Below are positions 44,771 through 53,226 of a stretch of DNA of 64,000 nt, piece after piece; the first letter of the stretch is position 1; the number at the start of each line of letters is the position of its first letter. The stretch covers positions 86,854 to 150,853 of the forward strand of contig NZ_CAKKLY010000004.1 of the NCBI RefSeq assembly GCF_918698095.1, written 5' to 3'. The translations under genes and the position numbers were made by a program. The notes beneath the pieces were generated by a model. That model was not told the origin of the DNA and did not search any database. It worked only from the letters and a program-made list of their open reading frames with translations. The DNA is from Arthrobacter sp. Bi83 (GTDB lineage: Bacteria; Actinomycetota; Actinomycetes; Actinomycetales; Micrococcaceae).

Positions 44771-46198
44771 ATGACCACCCTCATCTCCGACACCAAGTCC
44801 ACCCGCGGCAACGTCACCGCGCTCGTGGTCGCATTGCTGGCCGCCTGCGTGGCCTTCCAGCTCAACGCCTCCATGCTCAGCCCGGCACTGGTCACGATGG
44901 GCAACGAGCTTCACACGGATCAGGCCGTCATCGGGCTGTCCCAAACCTGGTTCTTCACGGCCGCGGCCTTGTTCTCGCTCTTCCTGCCGCGCCTCAGTGA
45001 CATCGTGGGGCGAAAGAAGATCCTTCTGGGCATGATGCTGCTGATGGCCGCGGGCTCGGTCATCGCCGCCCTCGCTCCCGACGTCACGTGGCTCTTCGTG
45101 GGCCGCATCATCCAGGGCGTCAGTGGCCCGACCGTCCCCCTTTGCCTCATCATGCTCCGCTCTGCGGTCAGCAACCCGCGTAAATACGGTGCCCTCATGG
45201 GCCTCATCACTGCGGTCAACGGCGGCGTGGCCGGCGTTGACTCGTTTGTTGGCGGCTACTTTGCCGAGCACTTCGGTTTCCGCAGCATTTTCTGGCTCAT
45301 GGTTGTCCTGGCTGTTGCCGCGACGGTTCTGATTGCCGTCCTGGCCGGCGAGAGCAAGCCGGCTGCAGGCACCACCATGGACTGGCTGGGCGTATTCTTC
45401 ATCGTGATCGCGGTGGGAGCACTCCTGACTGCACTGAACGAAGGCTCCAGGCTCGCTGCGGCCTTCTCTGCGGGTACCTTGATACTCGCCATCGGCCTGG
45501 TCGTGGTGGCCGCCGTCGCGTTCTTCGCGTTCTGGATGGTGGAGAAACGTGCCAAGTCGCCCATGGTGGAAACTGCGCACCTTCGCCAGCGCTCAACCTG
45601 GGCACCGCTGCTCACCACCACGCTCACCATGACCGGAATTTTCGCCGTCATCAACGGCATCGTCCCGGCATACGTTCAGGCAGCCGACCCGGGCTTCGGC
45701 GTCGGCCCCACCGAAATGGCCCTGCTCATCCTCACGCCGTACGCCCTCCTGGGCTGGATCTTCGGTCCGATCAGCGGCCGTCTGGCTCCCGTCCTGGGCT
45801 ACACGAAGGTCCTGCGCATCGGGCTGCTGGGCAGCCTCGCTGCCCTGGCGATCATCGCGTTCCTCGGCCTGAACAACCTGCCGATGATGATGCTGGGCAC
45901 GGCTTTGCTGGGGATCATGTACGCCGGTACGGCCAACATCATGCTGAACGGGCTTGGCGTGGTTCTCTCGCCGCACGGCAATCCCGGCTTCCTGCCTGGC
46001 ATGAACGCCGGCGCCTTCAACCTCGGCGCGGGGCTGAGCTTCCTGGTCCTCCCGGCAGTCCTGGTCGCGACATCGTCCGTGGGGGACGCGAGGGCGTCAT
46101 ACCTGACCGTTGTGGTCGTGGGCCTTGCCATCACCACGGCAGCCTTCTCCGCGTCCCTTCTGATCCCCAAGCCCGCCGACGCCGAGGTCACCGAATGA
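44771..46198 (+). CDS. MFS transporter, probable nucleoside uptake
   Basis: 475 residues, about 14 membrane segments. Seen: the N-terminal TM1 region LVVALLAACVAFQLNASMLSPAL, the motif-A-type loop FLPRLSDIVGRKKILLGMMLLM near residue 75 and QGVSGPTVPLCLIMLRSAV. The EmrB/QacA-like 14-TM layout usually means drug export, but between a nucleoside hydrolase and a ribokinase under one LacI repressor, nucleoside import is more plausible (inference from context). Confidence 0.88.
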   Translation: MTTLISDTKSTRGNVTALVVALLAACVAFQLNASMLSPALVTMGNELHTDQAVIGLSQTWFFTAAALFSLFLPRLSDIVGRKKILLGMMLLMAAGSVIAALAPDVTWLFVGRIIQGVSGPTVPLCLIMLRSAVSNPRKYGALMGLITAVNGGVAGVDSFVGGYFAEHFGFRSIFWLMVVLAVAATVLIAVLAGESKPAAGTTMDWLGVFFIVIAVGALLTALNEGSRLAAAFSAGTLILAIGLVVVAAVAFFAFWMVEKRAKSPMVETAHLRQRSTWAPLLTTTLTMTGIFAVINGIVPAYVQAADPGFGVGPTEMALLILTPYALLGWIFGPISGRLAPVLGYTKVLRIGLLGSLAALAIIAFLGLNNLPMMMLGTALLGIMYAGTANIMLNGLGVVLSPHGNPGFLPGMNAGAFNLGAGLSFLVLPAVLVATSSVGDARASYLTVVVVGLAITTAAFSASLLIPKPADAEVTE

Positions 46199-47181
46199 GC
46201 ACACAAGCCAGCGGGCGCGCGGCGTCCAGGATCGTCGTCGTTGGTTCCCTCAACGCCGACCTCACCATCTACTGCGACCGTCTCCCCCAGCCGGGCGAGA
46301 CGGTCCACGGGAACAGCTTCGCCGTCAATCCGGGCGGCAAAAGCGCCAACCAGGCGGTGGCTGCCAGCAAACTGGGCGGCCAGGTCAGCCTGGTGGGCGC
46401 CATTGGCGACGACCCGAACGGCGCCATGCTCCTTGAGTCGACGGCACGAGCCGGGGTGGACGTCTCGCGCGTCCGCCGCGCGGCCGATGCCGCCACCGGC
46501 GTCGCCGTCATCTCGGTCGATGCCGTCGGCGAGAACAGCATCATCATCTCGGCCGGCGCCAACGGCACCCTGACCTCGGCAGACGTCCAGGGCGCCGCGG
46601 ACGTTTTCAACGACGCCGCAGTGGTCTGCCTCTGCCTGGAGGTCGGCCTCGACACTGTTGCGGCCGCCGCCCAGGCAGGTCACGACGCCGGCGCAACGGT
46701 TCTGCTGAACCTCTCTCCCTATGCCGAGGTACCGGGAGCCCTTGTCGGGTTGACCGATGTGTTGCTGGTGAATGCGCATGAGGCTTCCTTGTTCCTGGGG
46801 AAGGAGGCTATGCCCGGTTCCAACCTGGACGCGGCTGAATGGGAGCCGGTTCGCAAGCAGTTTGCTGACCGTGGCTTGCAGCGGGTACTGGTGACGCTGG
46901 GTGCCCACGGTTCCGTCGTGCTGGATTCCCTAGCCGCCTGCACACAACAAATCACGCTCATCCCGCCTACCAAGGTCGTAGCCGTTGACACCACCGGAGC
47001 CGGCGACGCTTTCACGGGCGCAGTAGCAGCGCGGCTGGCAGGCGGGGAATCATTGGCCGAGGCGGCCGCGTTTGCCTCCGTTGCTGCGGCCTTGGCCGCC
47101 ACCAAGAAGGGCACCCAGGCCGCCTATCCGGACACCGCTGAGGTAGAGCTCCGGCGCGGCAGCCACGCCCGCAGGAGCTGA
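46195..47181 (+). CDS. rbsK: Ribokinase
   Basis: 328 residues, ATGA overlap with the MFS gene. It phosphorylates D-ribose to ribose-5-phosphate. Seen: the PfkB-family signature GGKSANQAVAASKLGGQVSLVG near residues 43-64 and VDTTGAGDAFTGAVAARLAGG near 262-282 with the catalytic Asp. It completes the salvage route begun by the nucleoside hydrolase. Confidence 0.94.
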   Translation: MSTQASGRAASRIVVVGSLNADLTIYCDRLPQPGETVHGNSFAVNPGGKSANQAVAASKLGGQVSLVGAIGDDPNGAMLLESTARAGVDVSRVRRAADAATGVAVISVDAVGENSIIISAGANGTLTSADVQGAADVFNDAAVVCLCLEVGLDTVAAAAQAGHDAGATVLLNLSPYAEVPGALVGLTDVLLVNAHEASLFLGKEAMPGSNLDAAEWEPVRKQFADRGLQRVLVTLGAHGSVVLDSLAACTQQITLIPPTKVVAVDTTGAGDAFTGAVAARLAGGESLAEAAAFASVAAALAATKKGTQAAYPDTAEVELRRGSHARRS

Positions 47182-47230
47182 TGCTCCGCCTCTGTACAAA
47201 TGGCCTGGGCCGTGACTGGACCAGAGATCC

Positions 47231-48439
47231 CTACACCTCCGTTCGTCGGAGCAGCCGCTCCCTCTGCTCCGGGTCCAGGGCCGCAGCACACGCAGCAGCG
47301 GCCAGGCCGAACGCGCCGTCAATGACAGCCTTATCCGCACCCGCCGAAGCGCCGAAGGCGGCGAACTCTGCGGTGTGGTGTGCGGCGCCCCGCACGTCGT
47401 AGCGGATCATGGGGTGAATGCTCGGCACGAGCTGCGACACGTTTCCCATGTCCGTGGAGGCCACTGGCTGGGCGTTGAATGCAACTTCCCTGCCCTTGAC
47501 CGTCATAGCCGCCCGGTAGGCCTCTGACAGGAACGCGTCCTGACGGAGTTCTGCGTAGTCGTTGCCCGTGGGTGTGACCTGAAGGGTGCTGCCGCTCGCA
47601 TGGGCACCGGCTTCAAGGCAGCGCCTCACCTTGTCCTGGATCAGCCGCAGGTTGTCGATGCTGGCGGCCCGCATTTCAATGTTGGCCCGGGCCCGCTCTG
47701 GGATGACATTGACGGCGCTCCCGCCTTCCGTCACGATCAGCGAAACGATCGAACCATAAGGGAGTTGCTGCCGGGCCAGGGCAATGGCGGTCTGCGCGAC
47801 TACGAGCGCATCGAGGGCATTGACACCTTCCGAAGGAGCCGCGGCGGCATGGGCGGGACGACCCTCGAAAAGCACGTCCCACATGCACATGGCCAAGGAC
47901 GAACCACCCACCACGTCCGTTGCCGCAGCGTGCGCCATCATGGCCAGCGATACGTCGCCATAGAAGCCCTCGTCTATCAAGTCCACTTTGCCGCCGGTGG
48001 TCTCTTCCGCGGGCGTTCCGAGCACTTTGACGGTGAGGCCCAGTTCGTCGGCCACGGCCGCCAGCGCCAGCGCTGCCCCCACCGCGCTGGCCGCGTTCAC
48101 GTTGTGCCCGCAGGCATGACCGATGGCGGGCAACGCGTCGTACTCAACGCAGAGTGCCACCACAAGCTCGCCGGATCCGAAACGCGCGCTGAATGCCGTG
48201 GGCTGCGCAGGCTGCGGGGCATCGAAGCTGAACCCGGCCATCCGCAGTACACGCCTCACGCGCTTGGCAGCACGGAATTCGTGGGCACCAAGCTCCGGAT
48301 CCGCATGGATGGCGTGGCTCAGATCCAGGATCTCCGGCTTCCGGCGCTTCACGGCGGCCTCGAGGGCGGTTTCGATGTCGCCCCGGGATACGGGAACGAC
48401 GGCGGCCCCTCGCCAGTCGCTGTTAAGTCCAGTGGTCAT
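47231..48439 (-). CDS. M20-family amidohydrolase (AbgB/HipO-like)
   Basis: 402 residues. Seen: LSHAIHADPELGAHEFRAAKRV near residue 40, VALCVEYDALPAIGHACGHNVNAASAVGAALAL near 115 (metal Asp and His, CGHN), GTPAEETTGGKVDLIDEG near 160 (catalytic Glu pair), and ASTDMGNVSQLVPSIHPM near 330. This is the M20D aminoacylase-type pattern with a dimerisation domain between. It overlaps the preceding MFS gene by four bases, so uptake and hydrolysis of an N-acyl compound are probably linked. Confidence 0.93.
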   Translation of the reverse strand: MTTGLNSDWRGAAVVPVSRGDIETALEAAVKRRKPEILDLSHAIHADPELGAHEFRAAKRVRRVLRMAGFSFDAPQPAQPTAFSARFGSGELVVALCVEYDALPAIGHACGHNVNAASAVGAALALAAVADELGLTVKVLGTPAEETTGGKVDLIDEGFYGDVSLAMMAHAAATDVVGGSSLAMCMWDVLFEGRPAHAAAAPSEGVNALDALVVAQTAIALARQQLPYGSIVSLIVTEGGSAVNVIPERARANIEMRAASIDNLRLIQDKVRRCLEAGAHASGSTLQVTPTGNDYAELRQDAFLSEAYRAAMTVKGREVAFNAQPVASTDMGNVSQLVPSIHPMIRYDVRGAAHHTAEFAAFGASAGADKAVIDGAFGLAAAACAAALDPEQRERLLRRTEV

Positions 48440-49854
48440 GACGCCACCCCGGCAGGCTGGCGCTTGGGGTAGCGTGCACTCGCGGCGGCGGCGATCAAAG
48501 CCGCCGCTGCCAGGGCACCCCAGATGGACAATAGTCCGGTTTCTGTGATGTGCCCGGACTCGGCCGAGGCTGAGGAGATCAGCTTGACCACCGCAGCCCC
48601 CACCGCGATGCCGACGGACAATGCCAACTCATTGAGCCCGGCCGCCGTCGAGGTCTCCCCCACAGGGACGCCTTCGACGGACAGCGCACGGGTTCCCGCC
48701 TGGTACATCCCCAGGCTCAGGTTGAACATGGCGAAGCCGACGCAGTAGCCCGGGAGCGATCCGTGGGCCACCACCATCACCAGGAAGCCGCCGGCCAGCA
48801 GGACACCGGCGAAGACGAGGGTGGCGCGTTCGCCGAACTTCCTGTGCGCCTTGGCCGTCAGCAGTGAGGAAGCCAGGGAAAGAACCGAGGCCAATGCAAG
48901 GACAATCGCTATCATCAGCGGGCTCAGGCCGAATCCGTAACCGGTCTTGTCCGGGTTGGAATGCAGGAAAATGCCGTTGGTACCGAAGTAGCTGATGGAC
49001 GCGAAGCCGAAGAAAAATGTGGCGAGCGAGACGGTGCGGATCCGCGGATTCACCAGCATCCGCAGGTCCATAAACCTGCGGCCCTCGGTGGCGCTGAAGT
49101 CCCGCTTGGCCCAGTACGCCAGCAGGGCAATCCCTGCCACGCCGGCCGCCAGAGTCCTGGCGTCGAGCCAACCCCATTCAGGCGCCATCGAGAGCGCAAC
49201 GACAAAACCAATCAGCCCGAGCGAGCAAGCCGCGAGCGGCGCCAGGGCGATGCCCTCACGCGTCGGGATCCCGGCGTCGGGCAGTACGAACGAGCACGCG
49301 AAGGCGACCACGGCGAACGGTACCGCCACCCAGAAGCCGAGCGTCGGGTCGGTGACACCGATGATGCCGCCGAACAGCCCGCCGGCTCCCACCATGATCA
49401 TCAGCATGCCGATCATGACGCTCACGCCGGTACGCGTGTGGGCCGGGGCGCTGACCCGCAGGATTCCCATCATGAGTGGAATGAAGCCCACCACACAGGT
49501 GAGCATGACCACGCCCGCCGTCACAGTCCACAGCGACGGCCAGAGCGCCATTTGAAGCACGCCGACCGTCACAACACCGGTGGACCAGCGCAGCACCAGC
49601 CGGTATCCGTAGCTGTCGCCGAGCCTTGAAATGATCGGCGTGAGGACGGCAAAGCTGACATTGGAGATGAGGAAGATGCCGTTGATGGTGGGGTCGTCAA
49701 TTTCGAAGACGGGTCCCAGCGCGGGCAGGATGGGATTCAGGTATCCCTGTGTGACCCCGCTGAGCGACTCAATGAGTGCCATTGCCAGGATCACTCCCGC
49801 AATGGTCCTGCGCGTTGTGACTGCCACCGCAGGAGGTGCTGTCTTGCTTGCCAT
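48436..49854 (-). CDS. MFS transporter paired with the amidohydrolase
   Basis: 472 residues with 14 apparent membrane segments. Seen: an opening ILAMALIESLSGVTQGYLNPIL, ISRLGDSYGYRLVLRWSTG (motif-A position) and LNELALSVGIAVGAAVVKL near the end. It likely imports the substrate of the M20 amidohydrolase encoded downstream (overlapping ATGA). The divergent Lrp-like regulator starts about 40 bases away and may control it. Confidence 0.88.
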   Translation of the reverse strand: MASKTAPPAVAVTTRRTIAGVILAMALIESLSGVTQGYLNPILPALGPVFEIDDPTINGIFLISNVSFAVLTPIISRLGDSYGYRLVLRWSTGVVTVGVLQMALWPSLWTVTAGVVMLTCVVGFIPLMMGILRVSAPAHTRTGVSVMIGMLMIMVGAGGLFGGIIGVTDPTLGFWVAVPFAVVAFACSFVLPDAGIPTREGIALAPLAACSLGLIGFVVALSMAPEWGWLDARTLAAGVAGIALLAYWAKRDFSATEGRRFMDLRMLVNPRIRTVSLATFFFGFASISYFGTNGIFLHSNPDKTGYGFGLSPLMIAIVLALASVLSLASSLLTAKAHRKFGERATLVFAGVLLAGGFLVMVVAHGSLPGYCVGFAMFNLSLGMYQAGTRALSVEGVPVGETSTAAGLNELALSVGIAVGAAVVKLISSASAESGHITETGLLSIWGALAAAALIAAAASARYPKRQPAGVAS

Positions 49855-49892
49855 ATGATTCCTTGTGGTCCAGGGCGTATTCGCCAGTGGTG

Positions 49893-50747
49893 ATGCGAGT
49901 CACAACGCGATGCCTCCCGTTTACACTGACTTTGAGATTGTTCGAAACCCACTTGAGGCCCAGCGAGGGTGAGGCGCTCATCGAGCGCCTGTGCGCCCAG
50001 CCGGCGTTCGGCACTGTCTCGCTGGTCACTGCCTCGCACGACCTCTTTGTGGACTGCTTTGCGTCCAGCCACGACGAACTGATGGACATAGTCACCGGTT
50101 CGTTTCCGGGGTTGCCTGGCGTCACGCATCGCAAGGTTGTTTTCGTCACAAAGCTGTACCGGCAAGCATCAGAATGGCGCAGCGGGACGCTGGAACCTGC
50201 ACGCGCCCGGCTCGTGTCGGCGGAACCACTGCCTGAGCAGCCCGCGTACTCTCCGGACCGGCTGGATGCGGCACCGTTGGAAGAGCTCGCCAATGACGGG
50301 CGGGCCAGTTGGGCGGAGCTGGGTGCCGCATGCGGCGTCTCGCCCCAAACTGCACGACGACGCGTGGAACGGTTCCTGGCCACAGGTTACATAGCGCTGC
50401 GCTGCGATACGTCGACGGCGGCCCAACAGGGACTGCGGGAAGTCACCTTGGTTCTGAACGTCCCCGCGCACCACGTTGACGACGTCGGCCGCTACTTCGC
50501 GGCACTCAGCAACTGCCGCCTCAGCGCTCAAGTTCTCGGCGCGCAGAATCTGCTGGTTACCCTGTGGGTCCGTGACTACCTGGAGGTCCAGGCCTACGAG
50601 CGCGAACTGGCCGATCGGGCTCCAGGAAGTGCAGTCATCTCCCGACAGGCCGTCGTGCGGACATTCAAGCGCATGGGCCACGTCCTGGATGAATCAGGCT
50701 GCAGCCGCAGCGTGGTGCCGCTGCCGCTGCGGACGGAAGGTCTTTAA
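49893..50747 (+). CDS. Lrp/AsnC-type regulator with only one visible helix-turn-helix
   Basis: 284 residues from the ATG at 49893; start uncertain. Seen: an N-terminal RAM-like region (FGTVSLVTASHDLFVDCFASSHDELMDIV), then a helix-turn-helix near residues 145-185 (LEELANDGRASWAELGAACGVSPQTARRRVERFLATGYI), then a second RAM-like domain (EVTLVLNVPAHHVDDVGRYFAAL). Duplicated actinobacterial Lrp proteins normally begin with another helix-turn-helix; there is no room for it before the divergent MFS start. It may be a genuine RAM-HTH-RAM form or 5'-truncated. Probably regulates the MFS/amidohydrolase pair. Confidence 0.82.
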   Translation: MRVTTRCLPFTLTLRLFETHLRPSEGEALIERLCAQPAFGTVSLVTASHDLFVDCFASSHDELMDIVTGSFPGLPGVTHRKVVFVTKLYRQASEWRSGTLEPARARLVSAEPLPEQPAYSPDRLDAAPLEELANDGRASWAELGAACGVSPQTARRRVERFLATGYIALRCDTSTAAQQGLREVTLVLNVPAHHVDDVGRYFAALSNCRLSAQVLGAQNLLVTLWVRDYLEVQAYERELADRAPGSAVISRQAVVRTFKRMGHVLDESGCSRSVVPLPLRTEGL

Positions 50748-50775
50748 GGCGGACCAACTCGAGTTGATTCCCCCG

Positions 50776-51411
50776 TCACTTGCTGCCGCCGCCCGGCGGA
50801 CCGCTGAGCACGGTGGGGACGTACTCGAGCAGCTGGAGCCGGCCGTCGAAGGTCCGGCTGTCCACCATCTCGAGCGAAATGTCCGGATAGCCGTCGTAGA
50901 TCCGCTCCCGCCCGGTGCGCCCCGTGATCACCGGGAAGACGACCACCCGGAACCTGTCCACGAGGCCAGCGGCCAGCATCGACCGGGAGAGGCTGAGGCT
51001 GCCGAGGGTGCTCAAGGGCCCGGCACCGGCCCGTTTCATCTCCGTCACGGCCTCCACCGCGTCACCGGTGACCAGCTTCGAGTTCGGCCACGTCAGGGGA
51101 CCCTGCAAGGTGGAAGAGAAGACGACCTTCGGCACGGCGGCAAGGCCAGTCAAGGCGGTGCCCTCATCCTTGGAGAACCCGGAGCCCCCGGCCGCCGCCT
51201 CCTGTGACATGCCGGACATCAGCCGATATGTGTTCGCCCCGAGAAGGAAGGTGTAGTCCTTCTCCCCCTCCTGCTCGAGCCAAGCCAGGTATTCCGGCCC
51301 CTCCAGGCCCCACCAGCCGGGCCACCCCTCGGCCGAGGCATACCCATCCAGGGAAATGATCAGGTCGACCATCAGTTCCGCTGATGGCGCCTCCGCAGTT
51401 GTCTCGCCCAT
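50776..51411 (-). CDS. Dihydrofolate-reductase-like (RibD C-terminal) protein
   Basis: 211 residues. Seen: VDLIISLDGYASAEGWPGWW at residues 13-32, the opening of RibD-C/YyaP-type proteins, FLLGANTYRLMSG, LPSL-like GPLSTLGSLSLSRSMLAAGLVDRFRVVVFPVITG and a closing strand. These small NADPH-dependent-reductase-like proteins are widespread in actinobacteria with unknown substrates. Confidence 0.92.
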   Translation of the reverse strand: MGETTAEAPSAELMVDLIISLDGYASAEGWPGWWGLEGPEYLAWLEQEGEKDYTFLLGANTYRLMSGMSQEAAAGGSGFSKDEGTALTGLAAVPKVVFSSTLQGPLTWPNSKLVTGDAVEAVTEMKRAGAGPLSTLGSLSLSRSMLAAGLVDRFRVVVFPVITGRTGRERIYDGYPDISLEMVDSRTFDGRLQLLEYVPTVLSGPPGGGSK

Positions 51412-51923
51412 GGCCGGCTCCTCGATCTGATCGACGTCAATGTCCGCTGGGCCCCGGCCAGGACGGCCGGTTCCCGTCCGGGTCTAACCAAGCCAGGCCG
51501 AGTCCCTCACGGACACCACGCTGTCCAGGTGCGTCCTCGACGCGCCCGTGCCGGTAATGCTATCCCTGCAGCGATCAGACGTTCAAGAGACCGCGTTGAC
51601 CCAGGGAAGGTCCGTGGAGCGCCACGGACAGGCTGCCCACGCGATCCCCGCCCAAGAGCACCATCCTCGGGCGGAACTGACGAGTCAGGACTGCGGCTTC
51701 CGCAGGAACCGGGCCCGGACGGCGAAGGACCCCGCAGCACGAGTCAGCGATGCGGGGTCCTTCTAGGTCAATGCCTCTGCGAATGGGGGAACGCGGAGAC
51801 ACTGCAACCAAATTATCGTCAGCAGGCTTAGTTTCCAAATCGCGGGTGCCGCTCCCCCGGTTTGCCGTCGCAACGGACACCCCTACGGCGGTGTATTCGC
51901 CCAAGTTGTGCAACGCTGGTTGC
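51412..51923. other. 512-base interval with three perfect hairpins; no gene supported
   Basis: GTCCGTGG/CCACGGAC (51610-51617, 51622-51629; AGCG loop), CTGCGG/CCGCAG (51691-51696, 51700-51705; CTT loop), and a 12-bp stem ending in TT at 51725-51762. Open frames crossing here show no recognisable protein pattern. The hairpin series may be a small structured RNA ending in a terminator. Confidence 0.45.
51725..51762 (+). terminator. Strong 12-bp terminator-like hairpin
   Basis: AAGGACCCCGCA (51725-51736) and TGCGGGGTCCTT (51751-51762) with a 14-base loop, AA on one side and TT on the other. It could end a small RNA from upstream, since no coding gene stops just before it on the plus strand. Confidence 0.75.
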
Positions 51924-52433
51924 ATGGATCTGGAAGTGTCGCCCGCGCTTATGATTCCCGCGTCGGAACTGCGCTGGCGGTTCTCGCGTTCGTCCGGGCC
52001 AGGCGGTCAACATGTCAACACCTCGGACAGCCGCGTCGAGCTCTCGTGGGACGTCGGCAACTCTGTGGCGCTGTCTGACGACAAACGGCAGCTGCTGGTC
52101 ACACGTCTCGGGCGACGACTCATCGCCGGCGTGATCACCGTGACCGCATCCGAGCAGCGCTCTCAGCTGCGCAATCGCGAGATCGCCCTGGCCAAGCTCT
52201 CAGACCTCGTGGCAGAGGGTCTTGCTCCAGGAGCGGCCATCCGCCGGGCAACAAAACCCACCCGGGGCTCGAACCGTCGGCGCCTCGCTGCAAAGGAACA
52301 GCGTGCGGCGACGAAACGGCAACGACAGCGGCCGTCCGCCGAATCGCACCGTCCAGTTCACAATTTCGGCCACGGGGGCAGCGGGAGCGTGTTACCAGGA
52401 GCCCTAAGCCTTACGGGACCGCAAGCACCTTGA
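51924..52433 (+). CDS. arfB: Alternative ribosome-rescue factor ArfB-like peptidyl-tRNA hydrolase
   Basis: 169 residues from the ATG at 51924; a longer upstream frame is not needed. Seen: the class-I release-factor loop SSGPGGQHVNTSDSRVEL with the GGQ catalytic triplet near residue 27, no codon-recognition domain, and a very basic tail (RRRLAAKEQRAATKRQRQRP) that enters the mRNA channel of stalled ribosomes in this family. It hydrolyses peptidyl-tRNA on non-stop ribosomes. The last 30 residues (from SAESHRPVHN) are not basic and look like run-on past the usual end, possibly a frameshifted stop. Confidence 0.9.
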   Translation: MDLEVSPALMIPASELRWRFSRSSGPGGQHVNTSDSRVELSWDVGNSVALSDDKRQLLVTRLGRRLIAGVITVTASEQRSQLRNREIALAKLSDLVAEGLAPGAAIRRATKPTRGSNRRRLAAKEQRAATKRQRQRPSAESHRPVHNFGHGGSGSVLPGALSLTGPQAP

Positions 52434-52579
52434 CCGGCCACCGGCCTGAGTCCAATATTGAGTCACCGCACCTGAGGAGCCGAGCCGGCGGGCCCGCGGA
52501 GGTGATATGCGGACCGCCAATACGCACACACCTGCTTGTTGGCCAAGCTCTCCCCTGAGCTCTTCGATAGGAATCCCCA

Positions 52580-53203
52580 ATGGCAATCGTTCAGGCAATT
52601 GAGTACGTCGGAGACATCGCTGCTGCCGTCGATGAAACCGCAAAGAAGGTTGCTTCGGCCGCGCAAGAGGTTGAAAAGACATTGAAGGCGGTCTACGAGG
52701 CGGTCGACACCGATGACACGGTCGCGATACGCATGGCGAACTTGACGAACTACTCGTTCCTACTGACGAAAGAAGCGCACAAGCAAGGCAAATGGGCGGA
52801 CGACCCAGGTCTCGGGCACAATGTCCTACCCCCTGCCCAGATTGACGCGTGGCAGCTGGCCGGATGTTTGACAAAGGATTCCGGCCTACTGACTGGCACA
52901 AAGGGAAAGCTCCACTACACAACTGAAGTCGGGGGCGACAAGCATTTCGGAGTTTTCCACTGGGACAACCCTGGGCCAGTCTCGCTCCAACGGAATGACG
53001 CGTGGGCTGTATCGGGCAAGCTGGATTTCGAGAACGGGAAGCTCGTCATCACCTGGCCTCCGACTTTGGACTCGGACGTCATTAAGGTGATGGCTTTTAT
53101 CTCACCGGAGAACAAGGCGCGTGCCCTATACGTGATTGTTAGCACCGACCTATCGCCGGAGGCAGAAGAACATCTCACATCGAAGCTCCAATTGGTAAAT
53201 TGA
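52580..53203 (+). CDS. Unrecognised 207-residue protein, possible aegerolysin-like beta-sandwich
   Basis: AATCCCC and a purine-poor leader precede the ATG, so the ribosome site is weak. Seen: an N-terminal amphipathic helix (residues 1-45, Ala/Glu/Lys/Val-rich), then about 150 residues of beta-like, aromatic-rich sequence: ANLTNYSFLLTKEAHKQGKW, GLLTGTKGKLHYTT and GVFHWDNPG. The N-S-x-n-G-K-W and GTxGxLxY pattern recalls aegerolysin-type membrane-binding proteins; this is tentative. No signal peptide. Its GC is visibly lower (about 55%) than its neighbours, suggesting acquisition. No partner genes. Confidence 0.6.
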   Translation: MAIVQAIEYVGDIAAAVDETAKKVASAAQEVEKTLKAVYEAVDTDDTVAIRMANLTNYSFLLTKEAHKQGKWADDPGLGHNVLPPAQIDAWQLAGCLTKDSGLLTGTKGKLHYTTEVGGDKHFGVFHWDNPGPVSLQRNDAWAVSGKLDFENGKLVITWPPTLDSDVIKVMAFISPENKARALYVIVSTDLSPEAEEHLTSKLQLVN

Positions 53204-53226
53204 GCGCCGTGACTGGCCAGCCTGGT

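Noticed and set aside
51529..51831. Plus-strand 100-codon frame in the hairpin region
   Set aside because: Arg-rich, no ribosome site or family pattern, and it runs through the terminator-like hairpin.
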